53,010 nt of DNA, from NCBI RefSeq assembly GCF_000330505.1, contig NW_004440113.1:839496-892505 (forward strand), given 5' to 3'. The position numbers were made by a program, and so were the translations under genes. The stretch is from Entamoeba invadens IP1 (Eukaryota; Evosea; Mastigamoebida; Endamoebidae). Each line of letters starts with the position of its first letter. Position 1 is the stretch's first letter. Of the stretch, positions 1-10,346 are shown in pieces. The notes under the pieces are model-generated. The model was not told the DNA's origin, did no database searches, and saw nothing but the letters and a program-made list of their open reading frames with translations.

Positions 1-792
1 ACATTTCTTGGGAGTCCCAAAAATCTCAAAGTCGCGTTCGTTACGTTGACCAATTCGTTTAGATATCCCATTTTTTCTAAATACAATTCCAATCCCCCGC
101 AATCAAATTTGTCGTTATTTAACAGTTTTTCTATTTGGGGGTCATTGTTGCACTCACAGTCCATTGATTGCATTGAAACGGAAGATTCCGAACGTTCATT
201 GTCTTCATTTTCTTCACAGTCAACTTGTGAATCTTTTTGTTGCGTTTGAAGACATTGAATAACATCTTCATTGTTTGCAATTTCCAGTTCATTAATAATA
301 TGGTCGTTGTTTTGGAATAACAAAATTTCTTGCTCTGGTGGTGCCACATTTCTTTCTCCTGGAAGTGGTATATTATTTAACACGAGAAAGTTGTATAATT
401 GATTAAACCCTGCACGAGGAATGGCAAACTGATTCAAATAATTTAAACAACCAAGTGTGTTGTGTAACATTAATTGCTTTGGTGATCCAATCAATAAATA
501 TTTGACATTTTTCGATAAGAGAGTTTAAATAATTAATTTCATTTTGGCTGTCACTGATTGCATCTTCTATATAAACAACTGAATAATTCATCACATTGTT
601 GTAATTATAAACACAACAATTAAATAAAGGGAAGAATTGTTTTGTTATTGTATCAAGTTGTTTCCCAAAAAATTCATAAGTTGTGTGTTTGTACTCACAA
701 TTATTTATTGGAGTCAATAAATCATTAAAGTCGAGTCGCCGTGATGTAAAATCTGTTAAATTAATATAGGAAGATGGTGGTAGTGCTTCCAT
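1..792 (-). pseudogene. Unrecognised protein gene, frame-disrupted, 3' end outside the window
   Basis: An ATG at 792 opens a 129-codon frame (MEALPPSSYINL...) that stops at 403. A second minus-strand frame is open from about 525 to the window edge and reads like coding sequence (KNVKYLLIGSPKQLMLHNTL, then an acidic serine-rich stretch, then LYLEKMGYLNELVNVTNATL). The two frames overlap near 500-530, so a single frameshift there would join them into one protein of more than 260 residues. No GTTTGT intron explains the switch. The domain is not recognised. The gene could be a decayed gene, a transposon-derived gene, or a real gene with a sequencing indel. Neighbouring DNA on the right is empty AT-rich spacer. 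Confidence 0.4.
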
Positions 793-1793
793 TAATTTGA
801 TAATTACAAGTTCGTGATTTTTTAGTAAAATATATTTTTCATTGATTTTTCTTTTTTGTTGTTAAATAAAAATAATTTTCTTTTTTTAAAATAAAAATTG
901 ATTAAAAAAGATTAAATTACATTGATAAGCAATTCGAATTTAGTGTTCGTTGTAAAGAAAAAATGATTTAAAATGCGTTAAAAATACTTAAATTTTTGGA
1001 TTATTTATTTTTTTCAAAATAACTTGTTAAATTATTTAAAAAATGTCATTATAAAAGTATCAATAAGAATGTTCTTTCAATCAGTAAAAAAACAAGAAAA
1101 ATACAACCTTTAGTGATCGGACAACGTTGTTTGAATGACTCTAGTAATTAATTAAATATGAATCAAAAAATAGTTTATGATTTTTAAATAGTTTAAAAAA
1201 TGACTAATAAAGTTTTAATAAATTAATTAATTTTATTATGATTAATAATATAGTTAAACATAAAAAACATAATTATACTATATAATATAGATTTATAGTA
1301 ATATAATGTATGGTAATTGTGAAATAATGAAAATAAAAAACTTCTTTATACAATTCAATGTTAAAATAGATCTATGGTAATGTTTACGAGTTCAAAAAAT
1401 ATAGGTTAATATAATTATTTTTATGAAGAGATTTTATTAATTTATACTATAAATAATTAAAAAGTAATAGATCATATTTTCTAAATATTTGTATGTATTA
1501 ACGATGTCTTAGATTATATTCTCATTTAATTTCTACCTTATGAGTGGATGTTATTGCGTAAATGAATATTAAAAAGATATAAGGTAATACATTCATTGTT
1601 CTGAAACATATCAGTTACTGAAATTTTATATACAAACAAAAGAAGTGCCATTTCAAATTAAAAGCATGTTTGAGTAATTTTTTAAAGAAGCAAAAAATAC
1701 TATTATTTAGTAATTTCTTACAAGTAGTTAAATGAGTAATATTATTTAACATCGAAAAGTAACGTATTTGAGTTATACAAACGAAGGATACAC
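793..1793. other. AT-rich intergenic spacer
   Basis: About 1 kb of very AT-rich sequence with long A and T runs. No ATG-initiated frame with coding character is seen on either strand, and no repeat or RNA gene is recognised. Confidence 0.6.
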
Positions 1794-3362
1794 TCACTTC
1801 TGCATGAGAAATTGGTTGAGTTGGAAAAGAAGCAATGTGTCCTTGACGTGCCTGAGGATGTCCGAGATGTCCTTTGATTTCAAGTCGACGTTGTGTGTAA
1901 TTGCAAACATCAGAGCGTCTGCGTATTCTTGGTGGATAATAAGTGTTTCGAATATATGCGTGTTTTTGTTCTTCATCCGCTTAAGCATGTCCAGTGCAAA
2001 TTGAAATAGAAAGTCGCACTTGTCTCTGTTTGACACCAAGTGCAATGCAATGACCTCGTCGTCTGGTATCACATGGCATTGCAACATCATAAGTAATCGA
2101 GTGATTTGGTTGTCGTTAATAAGCTCGTTGATGTACCTAATAAATACCCCAGCTGGTATCTTCTTTGGGCACGAATTAATGAATTCCAACACGATGAAAC
2201 AAAACACTGGGGGGTCGGGGTGCCACTCCAAGAGTGCAGAAGAAATGATTTCCGTGTTTGTTGTGTTAGAGAATATTTTTCGAATTGTCTCAAACGGAAT
2301 GTGTCCCTTATAAAAGTCGTCGAATATTTGTGAAAGTGATTGTTGAATGACTGTGACGGGAGAGTGATGTTTTAATAGAATTGCTGTTCTGTCGGGACAA
2401 GGAAGGTAACTTGATATTGCGCTAAAGTCGATGCCAAAAGTAGTGATAGACCTCTCGTTGAAATTTAAGAAGTGAGATTGGTTGAACCGAATGTTGTCTT
2501 GTGCTGTTGTGTTAAATCGTTTCAAACACTATTTTTACCATCAAATAAACAACAAACAGAGTGGTGGCAATTTAACAACGGCTACTTTATGGAACTCCCC
2601 GGCTGAGAAGTAATAAACAACGCCAATAGAAAATGTCATGACGAGTAAAAAGTCGGAAACGACTGCGACTTGGGCGAATGTATAGACTGGAATAATGACT
2701 TCTTTATACTCATCATTTTGAGGACCAATTCGGATGACAATGGCAGACTTTGCATTGGGTTCGTATGCGAAAATGAAAGAATAGTTGAAGATGGTTGCCA
2801 AGTCGAAAGAAATTGGAAGTGTTGTTGAGATGGGAAAAGAGATGTCTTGAATGAAATGCATTGTGTCGCAAACTTCAAACACGCTGAATATGATTTGTTT
2901 TTTGGTTTGTGTCATCAAGACGATATAACTAGCAGTCCACTTCCAATTGCTCATTTGTTTGTGTTTCATCGACTTAGCAGACTTTCTTTTGATATCAAAG
3001 TAATAGAAAAACGTCTCAGTAATTGCCACAACAGTCGATTGAAACAACGAAATCCCTTTCACGTCTTCGTTGCATTCCACGCGTTGTAAAATCGTGTCTT
3101 TATACTTAACGATGATGACACGTTGGTTTTTCAACGTTGTGTATATAAACAAATCGTTTTCTTGGTCAAAACAGAACGACGCGATCGACTCAGTAGTTTT
3201 ATAAGGAAGTTCTTCTATGAACGGGTCTTTGGTAGTTGTTGTAAAAAGGGCGTGTGTGGAGTCGTCGATGAAATAATATCCACCTTGGTTGTTTGGGACA
3301 TACCTACACTTCTTCAAATTGAAAATGGAAATTGCTGTGGTGATCGGGGAAAACTCTGACAT
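1794..3362 (-). CDS. RMC1: RMC1/Mic1-like regulator of the MON1-CCZ1 Rab7 exchange factor, two exons
   Basis: ATG at 3362. Exon 1 (3362-2558) gives a beta-rich N-terminal half like the propeller of RMC1 (C18orf8/Mic1). Exon 2 (2503-1794) gives a helical C-terminal half resembling the Mic1 domain; the segment LLMMLQCHVIPDDEVIALHL followed by FALDMLKRMKNKN and a conserved LIIHQEYADAL is the recognisable part. The intron is placed at 2504-2557 (54 nt, GTTTGTT to CAG, phase 1); removing it gives 504 residues without a stop. In animals RMC1 joins MON1-CCZ1 to activate Rab7 on late endosomes and lysosomes. The family call rests on remembered motifs and the split architecture; the exact splice sites are inference. 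Confidence 0.72.
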
Positions 3363-3656
3363 GTTAACTTTTTAGTTTTAATATGGTATTCTTTTTTTTT
3401 TAAAATGGATTTTTCTTTGATTACTCATTTCTTTGGCAATTCTTTTTTCATTTTATTTGATTGGTTGAAATGATTGGAAATATAGTTTCAATTCGTTTGC
3501 TTTTTTGTTTTTATTATGAATAAATTATAGTTTGCTTATGTATAAGATGATAGAATTGGTTATATTTAGTATAATTAATTATTAGAGTTGTAACGAATGT
3601 CGAATTCTTAGCAAACTCTACAAAGTGTTAAATTTATAATTAAACTATAGTTTATG

Positions 3657-4841
3657 TTACTTTGGTGGGTGATATTTATTTAATCTTTGTGTAGCGATTC
3701 TATGCTTTTTAGAAATCAAGTGGGTCTTCCACTCGTTTTCACCATTCAAGGTTACTTTACAAACGTCACAATAGTACTTCTTCCATTCCACAAAGTTTTT
3801 AGTTTCAATACTCGTTGTGGGTGACATTTCTAGTGTCGATTCCATCGCGTTTTTGACAAAGATAACCACTTGATCAAATCCAACCTTCACATCTCCGTTG
3901 TGAATAAAATGATACATTAAAACATTCCGCTGTGCTATAAATCTATTCTTGATGAACCGGATTTGTTTTCTGATGTATTGCTTTGTGTGTGTTTTCATAT
4001 TCAGGATTGCATCTTCTATGGTGCCCTTGTTTAGACGGATGTCAATAAATTCACTCAAACCGATCGCCATACAAATTCCCCACTTCCATTCCAATTGTTC
4101 CAACTCGAATTTATATGATTCTATAAACTCAACGTTCTCTTGAACAACACCACTCGACACCATCTCGTCAACACGAGTGTCTGCTCTCTTGTCCAACAAA
4201 ACCAATGCAGCGTCTACCCATACAAAAACTGCTTTGTATTTCACATCAACTTTATCCTCAAGTAGTTGTGATGATAATGTCTTCCCTGTTCGGTAATAAA
4301 AGAGTAACGCATTTCGTATCCGCGTTGTATCATTTTCATGAAGTCTCTCCGCCATTTGAGGATCAACTTCCTCCAATTTTTTATACAGCATTTCTTCGGA
4401 AGGAAGTTCAAAATCCAAATCTTCTTGATCTGCCTTTTCTCCATTTCTGTGTGTCAATTCGTTCGAGTCAAATTGGTTGGATTCATGTCTGTAAATAAGA
4501 GCATCGATGTAGTACGACGTCCCGCCGCAAACGATTGGGACTTTGTTTTGCTTTGCGATTTGTTCTATTTGCAAGTCCGCATCGATGACCCACTTTTGAA
4601 TTGTGTAGTTTACAGAGGAGGGGACGCAGTCGACCAAATGGTAGTGATATTTTTCTCGCTCAGACAACGAGGGTTTATTTGTAGCAATAGGCACCCCTCT
4701 ATAACATTGCATGACATCAGCGTTAACGATTTCTCCATTGAATTGTTCACAAAGAAGATGTGCAACACTTGATTTTCCAGAAGCTGTAGCGCCGACGACG
4801 ACTATGATTTGTTGGCTTTGTTTAGAGTCGTAAGTCGACAT
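3657..4841 (-). CDS. TRIT1: tRNA dimethylallyl(isopentenyl)transferase with C2H2 zinc finger
   Basis: 394 residues from ATG at 4841. The N-terminus has the P-loop of the MiaA/MOD5/TRIT1 family (VVVGATASGKSSVA), then the substrate-recognition segment GEIVNADVMQCYRGVPIATN and HYHLVDCVP, then CGGTSYYIDALIY. Near the C-terminus is a zinc finger YYCDVCKVTLNGENEWKTH with a second His five residues on, typical of eukaryotic MOD5/TRIT1 and absent from bacterial MiaA. The enzyme transfers the dimethylallyl group to A37 of tRNAs reading UNN codons. The gene is intronless and divergent from the next gene (160 bp between start codons). Compartment is not evident; no targeting peptide is seen. Confidence 0.93.
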   Translation of the reverse strand: MSTYDSKQSQQIIVVVGATASGKSSVAHLLCEQFNGEIVNADVMQCYRGVPIATNKPSLSEREKYHYHLVDCVPSSVNYTIQKWVIDADLQIEQIAKQNKVPIVCGGTSYYIDALIYRHESNQFDSNELTHRNGEKADQEDLDFELPSEEMLYKKLEEVDPQMAERLHENDTTRIRNALLFYYRTGKTLSSQLLEDKVDVKYKAVFVWVDAALVLLDKRADTRVDEMVSSGVVQENVEFIESYKFELEQLEWKWGICMAIGLSEFIDIRLNKGTIEDAILNMKTHTKQYIRKQIRFIKNRFIAQRNVLMYHFIHNGDVKVGFDQVVIFVKNAMESTLEMSPTTSIETKNFVEWKKYYCDVCKVTLNGENEWKTHLISKKHRIATQRLNKYHPPK

Positions 4842-5000
4842 CGTTGACTTTTTTCAATTAGTTTTGTTTTTAATAACAGTAAAAATGTCAAAAAGATTTG
4901 AAGTGTTTGGGTGAATGACATTTTAAATCAAATTAATTATTAAAAAAATTTAAAAACGAAAAGGAATTGGTTCAACTTGAAAATTTAGTGAGGATTAAGA

Positions 5001-8000
5001 ATGGCAACATTCCAACCAAATAACTTGAGTCGCATGCCAGCTCCTCAACCACTGAACATTTTTGATTATTGCCCGGTCTGTTGTAAACAGTATGGTATCA
5101 TCTTTGTGCGACGTAAACAATGCAAATGCTGTTTAAGGTACTTCTGCTCAAACTGTATTGGTGAGTCGAAAAACAAGTTCTGCACTTTGTGCGAAAAACA
5201 CAACAACGAACACTTGACGTGTATCTCAGTCTACGCAACTTACTTTATTGATGGGAGCGACCAGACGAAAATGATTGCATTCGCCAATTTCACGTACTAT
5301 TCCAACTCGCGATACACCATCTTTGAACTTGTGAACGGTGGGATTATCCCCGCAATGATGTTTCTTCTGAAATTTCCAGAGTACCAACCGACACTGATAC
5401 AAATATTTGTCCTTGGAATTAAGGCGGATAGTAGAACGCGTATAATGTTCGACACACAGGCGTTTTTGGAGTTGAGTAAGATGACCAAATTACATGAAGA
5501 GATTCTGTTCATCCTTGGGAACGTCGTTGTCGGGTCCATGAAGGGTGCGACCGACAAACCAAATCGAACAATGGAAGAGGTTGTCGAAAGTCTTACAAAG
5601 GCAAGAGAATTTGTCGAGAACGAGAATTACCAAATCAACGACTACAGGAAGGAGTTTATAGAAGTAAAAGAAAATAGGGAAGGGGAGTTTGTTGAACGAG
5701 TGATGGAACAATTTGTAAGCGACTCGATGTTGTCGATGTTACACGTGTTATACAAAGAAAATGAGAAGTATAGAAATGTTGTTGAGGTGATGTACAGATT
5801 CATCGCATGTGGTATCGAAATGACAAAAACTAAACTGAATGAAAGTGCGTGTCGAAATTTGGTCAAAATGATTGACCGAGACAATTTGAGTTCACTTATT
5901 ATTGTCATCATAGCAGCCAGTAAAACTCAAAAGTCGGTGGTTCCATTCCTCGAGAATGGAATACTGGAGAAGATGGACTCGCTCATGGACGAATACGACA
6001 AGACAAATCACATGGCTATAGTTGAAATTGTGAAATTGATCAAGGCGCATTGGAGTGTGTTTTTGAAGTTGACTACATCTCCAATTTTCATTCAGATATT
6101 AGTCAAACTTGTGAAAGAGGAGGAAGCAGCTCAAATTGCTGCGGCATCAATTTTGGAATTTATAGTGGACAACAAAGATATTCCAAAGTACCAACTCTGT
6201 GAATTGATGATTGAAGAACACCCGGATGTTATTGAGATATTACTGAACAGCGCAGTCAGATCAAAGAAAGTTGTTGGATTAAAATTGAGTAAAGTGATGC
6301 TGAACACATATGGCGATGAGGCTAGTGTTGTGTTTCTTAGTCGTGGGATTATTGACTCGCTCATCATGCTTTCGAGAACTGATTTTGAGCTCATGTCAAG
6401 GTGTTACAAAGTGTTGCAAACAGCAGCACGGTATCACACCGAGTTGGTTGATTATTACATTCAAACATCTTTCATTTGCACACTGTTTGTCAATATGAAA
6501 AACGCGCCATTACAGTCACTGGTTGCAATCAACGAATTGATCGAAAACAACAACGTCAAAACCGAAATTTTACAGACGCCTGAAAACATCGAAATGTTAA
6601 TTTCACTTCTGACAAGTGACGATGGAAAGGTACTCCATGAGGTTTTACACTTACTTAACACTTTGTACAAAAACGAAGATGTTGTAAAAAAGACAAAGAC
6701 AAACATTATGCCATTGTTGTTGCCCCTCTTCAAAAAACTTCCAATCCACTCGTTCGCAATTTTATTGCAATTAATATGTTCGATAATATCTGTTGTTGGG
6801 ATGGAGGAACGAGACGCGTCCCTCTTTGTCAACTCCTCAATTTTGTTTTTGGAACAACAAAAAAACCTTTCGTTACTGCAGTCAGTCTATACATCTTTTG
6901 CTATTGCAGTCAAAACACCACAAATTCGAGACGTTTTCATTCATGGAGATTCAAATGACATTGAGGCGGATGGGTACTTCTCGTATTTGGTGTGTTGTTT
7001 TGTGGCAGAGAAGTCTCTCGTATTGAAAGCGGCCCAGCTGCAATTTTTCACCCAGTTTATCATTAAAAAAGACAAAGACAATTTGATGGCATTAGATGTA
7101 CTTCAACCACTCATCACTTATATTTTACAAGCACAAAGTGTTCTCCCAACAAACGACCCCTTTGTGGCAGAGACACTGTTGTATTTGGCGGCGGTCATTT
7201 CAATTGACAACGGGAATGCAACGACTGTGATATACACAAGTGGAATACTTGACATATTCATTCAACTCACAACGAAGTGGAAAGCGACCAAAACAGGGTT
7301 AATGGAGAAGTTTGTCGGATTTGTTGATATCCTCTTTGAACAAATTCCGTCTATTTTTTCAGAACACCCGAAGTTGGCGATGGCGATACCAGAGTTCCTA
7401 GGGTATTCCGCACTCTCATTGGATACAGTGAAAGTCATTGTTCGACTTATTAATGAAATGAAAATGGTGAATTTGCCAATCATCTTCCCGCCAAGTGGGG
7501 TACACACCTTGATCATCGCTTCAAAGAAAAATCCAGAGGTTCGTGTATTTGAGTTAATTCAGAGCAACAGCAATTTTGAGGTCGCTCTCCACAAAGACGT
7601 TGATTTGTTACTCCACTCTACATTACCTGAAATGAGAAATTTGGGGTTTCTTGTTGCAAAGCAACAATTTGACGAGAAAGTTATTGATGGGGCACTAACA
7701 TTGATGTGGGAAGAACTGGGTAAAGACGAACTTGTTGAGTTGCTTGATTTGTTGTACAGTTGCAGTGTTGGAGATTTTAAAGAGTATTTGGTTTGCCATA
7801 AGTTGGTTGTGCCATTTGTGAAGTTTTTAAGTGAATCGGCGGATTTATTTGGCGAGAGGACTGTTCTTTCTTTGTTCAGGTTCTTGGATAAAATACCGGT
7901 CACTCCGTATCACATCACTTTGGTCAAACAACACGGAAGACCTTTTACCAAAAGTGTTGTCAATATAATAGAAAAGATCCCCATTTGCTTTTTGAAAGAA

Positions 8001-8906
8001 GAGAAGGAGTGGTTATTCGATTGTGTGAGGGAGAGACTGGACGAAGACGCGTATCGTGTTATTAAACATTTGGTATCGAATAAAGAGTGCGAGACGTATT
8101 TAATGGGAATGACCGACGTTGTGATTGAGTTGGTTGAAAACATGCCAAAAACCCTCGACGTGTTAATTCGGATACGGAATGTCGATTTACAGCCACTAGT
8201 CTTACTGTCTACGGATGTTCACTCGATGATACAACAGGATGGACGAGCTCTTCGACTGTTGGTGCCATTTACGTGGTATTCTATGGATTATGTGGATGAT
8301 GCGAAGGAGTTGTTGATTGAAGGAAGAAACGTTGAAGATGCGATATTCTTTTTTGTGTATATGATGGACCGAGAAGAGATGTACAAACGGAAGGAAGACG
8401 TCATCAACGAAATTCTACCTTTTGTCAAGCATTTTGCACTAGGAGGAGGTGTTGGGGGGAAGGAACTCCTGATGAAGATAATCAATGGGGTGCCAATGGA
8501 AAATGAAAAGATGAGTGTCGACTCGATGTTTGAAGAGGCTGCGATGAAAAAGGATTATGAGATGTGCAAAGTAGTTTGCGAGATGATATTAAAAGGGTTC
8601 AAATTTTCAATTGACAAACACAAAGAAAGTATTCAGTTGTGTGTCAAGGAGGTTCCTGCATTGTTGATAATTGCAACGAAATATTACGATCAGATGATAG
8701 TTGGGATCACAACTGACACTGTTGAAGAAGCGATTAAGAAGTGTAGTAAAAAGAAGCTTTTTGAGGACAACTTGGTTGGATTTATTCTGAACTGTTTAAA
8801 GAATAAAGAGTACAAGACGGTAGTAAAGAAGTTGGCCGACAATGGGACGTTTAAAGGGAATATTGAGAACAACGTGTTATTTGGATTTATTCAATCGAAT
8901 TTGTGA
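5001..8906 (+). CDS. FYVE-like zinc finger plus long helical (ARM/HEAT-like) repeat protein
   Basis: 1301 residues from ATG at 5001, one uninterrupted frame. Residues 24-64 hold four CxxC pairs (C24/27, C41/44, C49/52, C61/64) in FYVE-type spacing, with RRKQCKCC where FYVE domains have a basic RRHHCR motif; the aromatic WxxD signature before the first pair is missing. The remaining ~1,200 residues look like a continuous alpha-helical solenoid, with recurrent leucine/isoleucine-rich helices of armadillo or HEAT type. A FYVE finger would suggest endosomal PI3P binding, but the changed motif makes lipid specificity uncertain. No enzymatic domain is seen. Probably a membrane-associated scaffold; this role is inference. 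Confidence 0.8.
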   Translation: MATFQPNNLSRMPAPQPLNIFDYCPVCCKQYGIIFVRRKQCKCCLRYFCSNCIGESKNKFCTLCEKHNNEHLTCISVYATYFIDGSDQTKMIAFANFTYYSNSRYTIFELVNGGIIPAMMFLLKFPEYQPTLIQIFVLGIKADSRTRIMFDTQAFLELSKMTKLHEEILFILGNVVVGSMKGATDKPNRTMEEVVESLTKAREFVENENYQINDYRKEFIEVKENREGEFVERVMEQFVSDSMLSMLHVLYKENEKYRNVVEVMYRFIACGIEMTKTKLNESACRNLVKMIDRDNLSSLIIVIIAASKTQKSVVPFLENGILEKMDSLMDEYDKTNHMAIVEIVKLIKAHWSVFLKLTTSPIFIQILVKLVKEEEAAQIAAASILEFIVDNKDIPKYQLCELMIEEHPDVIEILLNSAVRSKKVVGLKLSKVMLNTYGDEASVVFLSRGIIDSLIMLSRTDFELMSRCYKVLQTAARYHTELVDYYIQTSFICTLFVNMKNAPLQSLVAINELIENNNVKTEILQTPENIEMLISLLTSDDGKVLHEVLHLLNTLYKNEDVVKKTKTNIMPLLLPLFKKLPIHSFAILLQLICSIISVVGMEERDASLFVNSSILFLEQQKNLSLLQSVYTSFAIAVKTPQIRDVFIHGDSNDIEADGYFSYLVCCFVAEKSLVLKAAQLQFFTQFIIKKDKDNLMALDVLQPLITYILQAQSVLPTNDPFVAETLLYLAAVISIDNGNATTVIYTSGILDIFIQLTTKWKATKTGLMEKFVGFVDILFEQIPSIFSEHPKLAMAIPEFLGYSALSLDTVKVIVRLINEMKMVNLPIIFPPSGVHTLIIASKKNPEVRVFELIQSNSNFEVALHKDVDLLLHSTLPEMRNLGFLVAKQQFDEKVIDGALTLMWEELGKDELVELLDLLYSCSVGDFKEYLVCHKLVVPFVKFLSESADLFGERTVLSLFRFLDKIPVTPYHITLVKQHGRPFTKSVVNIIEKIPICFLKEEKEWLFDCVRERLDEDAYRVIKHLVSNKECETYLMGMTDVVIELVENMPKTLDVLIRIRNVDLQPLVLLSTDVHSMIQQDGRALRLLVPFTWYSMDYVDDAKELLIEGRNVEDAIFFFVYMMDREEMYKRKEDVINEILPFVKHFALGGGVGGKELLMKIINGVPMENEKMSVDSMFEEAAMKKDYEMCKVVCEMILKGFKFSIDKHKESIQLCVKEVPALLIIATKYYDQMIVGITTDTVEEAIKKCSKKKLFEDNLVGFILNCLKNKEYKTVVKKLADNGTFKGNIENNVLFGFIQSNL

Positions 8907-8978
8907 GTTTGTCTTGTGTTCAAGTTTTATAGTTTTTTTAACACATTCAAGAAAAAGAAGAAAAGTTTATGAGTCAAT

Positions 8979-9390
8979 TTATCCTAAAAAGTTTGCAACA
9001 GCAAGTTGGAGGAGAATGACGCAGAAAATGTACTCAACAAAATAGCCACGAGCGTTGTTGCTTTCACCTTCGCGAAGTCTAAGAGACACTATCGATAAGT
9101 CGTGCATAAGAATTGGAGAGCAAAGAAAACAAACTTGTGAAGACAAACATCCCGAAACACGAGAAAAGAGCAGAAACAAAGGAATTAAGTGGGTTATGAC
9201 AAAACAAAAAGCCATATATTAACACTAAAATTCCCATCAAAAGCTGAAAGATGATGAAACAGTCGATTGTTTTGATTCTTGATGGGGTCTCTTTCATGTA
9301 GCTTGTGAGAAGCGTCTTTAAGAATGGATCCTCTTCTTTGACTTCTTTAACTTCTTCTTTCTTTTCATTTTTTCCACCCTTCTTACTCAT
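8979..9390 (-). CDS. DAD1: DAD1/OST2 subunit of oligosaccharyltransferase, two exons
   Basis: ATG at 9390. A charged lysine/glutamate-rich N-terminus is followed by SRIKTIDCFIIFQLLMGILV and a NPLNSFVSALFSCFG segment, closely like DAD1 (TRLKLIDAYLLY..., FPFNSFLSGFISCVG). The first frame then hits a stop. Removing a 70-nt intron (9079-9148, GTTTGTC to TAG, phase 2) joins it to REGESNNARGYFVEYIFC and ends in LQLAVANFLG, the counterpart of the DAD1 C-terminus LHLVVMNFVG. The product is 113 residues, the same length as human DAD1, with three hydrophobic segments. It should act in the ER membrane in N-glycosylation. It converges with the FYVE-like gene, 72 bp away. Confidence 0.9.
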
Positions 9391-10057
9391 CTCTACATTT
9401 TTAAGTTCTTTTTCTTGGTGAATAACATTTTTAGAAAATACAATGATTAGTTTTTCTTTTATAGTTATTGTTTATCTAATATATTTAATTTGGTATACTA
9501 TATATTATAGTTGTTTCTCTAGTTTTTATATATATTGTATTTTACTATTAATAATAGTTTCGAGTTATTTTTTTTTAAATTGTTAACTTTTTGATTTTTA
9601 TAGTTATCGAATTTAATAATAATAATTATTAATATAATATAAAGTTATTTGATACTATTTTTATAATTTATTTTAACCATAATAATATATTTTAAGGTTA
9701 AAACACAATTATTATTTTGATACAATTGTTATATTTTTGTTTAAAAAAGCTTATCTCCTTAAGTCGTGAATTTTCAATTTCTGTTTTGTGTTTGAGACGA
9801 CAATTTATTGACTGTTGTAATATAATATCACTTTCCAATCGAAAACATAAAGATTTAATATTTATTGAATAGAAATGTCTTGTCTCGAATTGTATTAAAT
9901 AATTTGAAACCCATATTTATAGTCGTAATCCGCCTATTAAAAACCGGAATAAATCAAATACAAAACAAAATCGACTCAATTAGTGTTCAATTTGTCAAGT
10001 TATGTTTAAAAACCAGTTTACCACAAATCCAAGTCTCAATATTCATACCAACAGCCA
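9391..10057. other. AT-rich intergenic spacer
   Basis: Extremely AT-rich sequence with short ATTAATA-type runs. The only frames (for example 9865-10095) start without ATG or have no coding character. Nothing further is recognised. Confidence 0.5.
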
Positions 10058-10240
10058 ATGCCAAGCATTCTCAAATACTTCTCTCAGGTCTTTAGCTTTT
10101 TTAAAGCGAATAAAAATGAAGGGAGTTTAGACACCATCGAAGTGGTTGACGAAGACATAGTCTGTTTTTTCTCATTAGATGGGTATGAAGAGCCTGAACG
10201 GTGCCATGCACCTTTTGGTTTTAAAGTTGTGAAATTCTGA
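10058..10240 (+). CDS. Possible small hypothetical protein (60 aa)
   Basis: ATG at 10058 and stop at 10240 encode MPSILKYFSQVFSFFKANKN followed by an acidic stretch and a Pro/Cys/His-containing C-terminus. Base composition here is visibly less AT-rich than the flanks, which is the main argument that it is coding. No family is recognised and no upstream exon was found. It could also be a remnant of a larger gene. Confidence 0.3.
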   Translation: MPSILKYFSQVFSFFKANKNEGSLDTIEVVDEDIVCFFSLDGYEEPERCHAPFGFKVVKF

Positions 10241-10346
10241 ATATTATAATTCTATTGTTTTGTTATTGAAGTTGTATTGGTACAATTCAAAAAACGACAA
10301 GAAATGTTATTATATTGTTACGAACAAATTATAACACAAGAAGTGA

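Noticed and set aside
2529..2585. Alternative introns in RMC1 ending at TAG 2529 (starting at 2579 or 2585)
   Set aside because: They keep frame but need GTTGTT or GTAGCC donors; the 2504-2557 intron has a canonical GTTTGTT donor and CAG acceptor and also keeps frame.
9134..9139. DAD1 donor at the second GTTTGT-like site (GTTTGTTTTC)
   Set aside because: Using it gives the wrong reading frame for the conserved C-terminus; the donor at 9148 gives the right frame and a 113-residue product.
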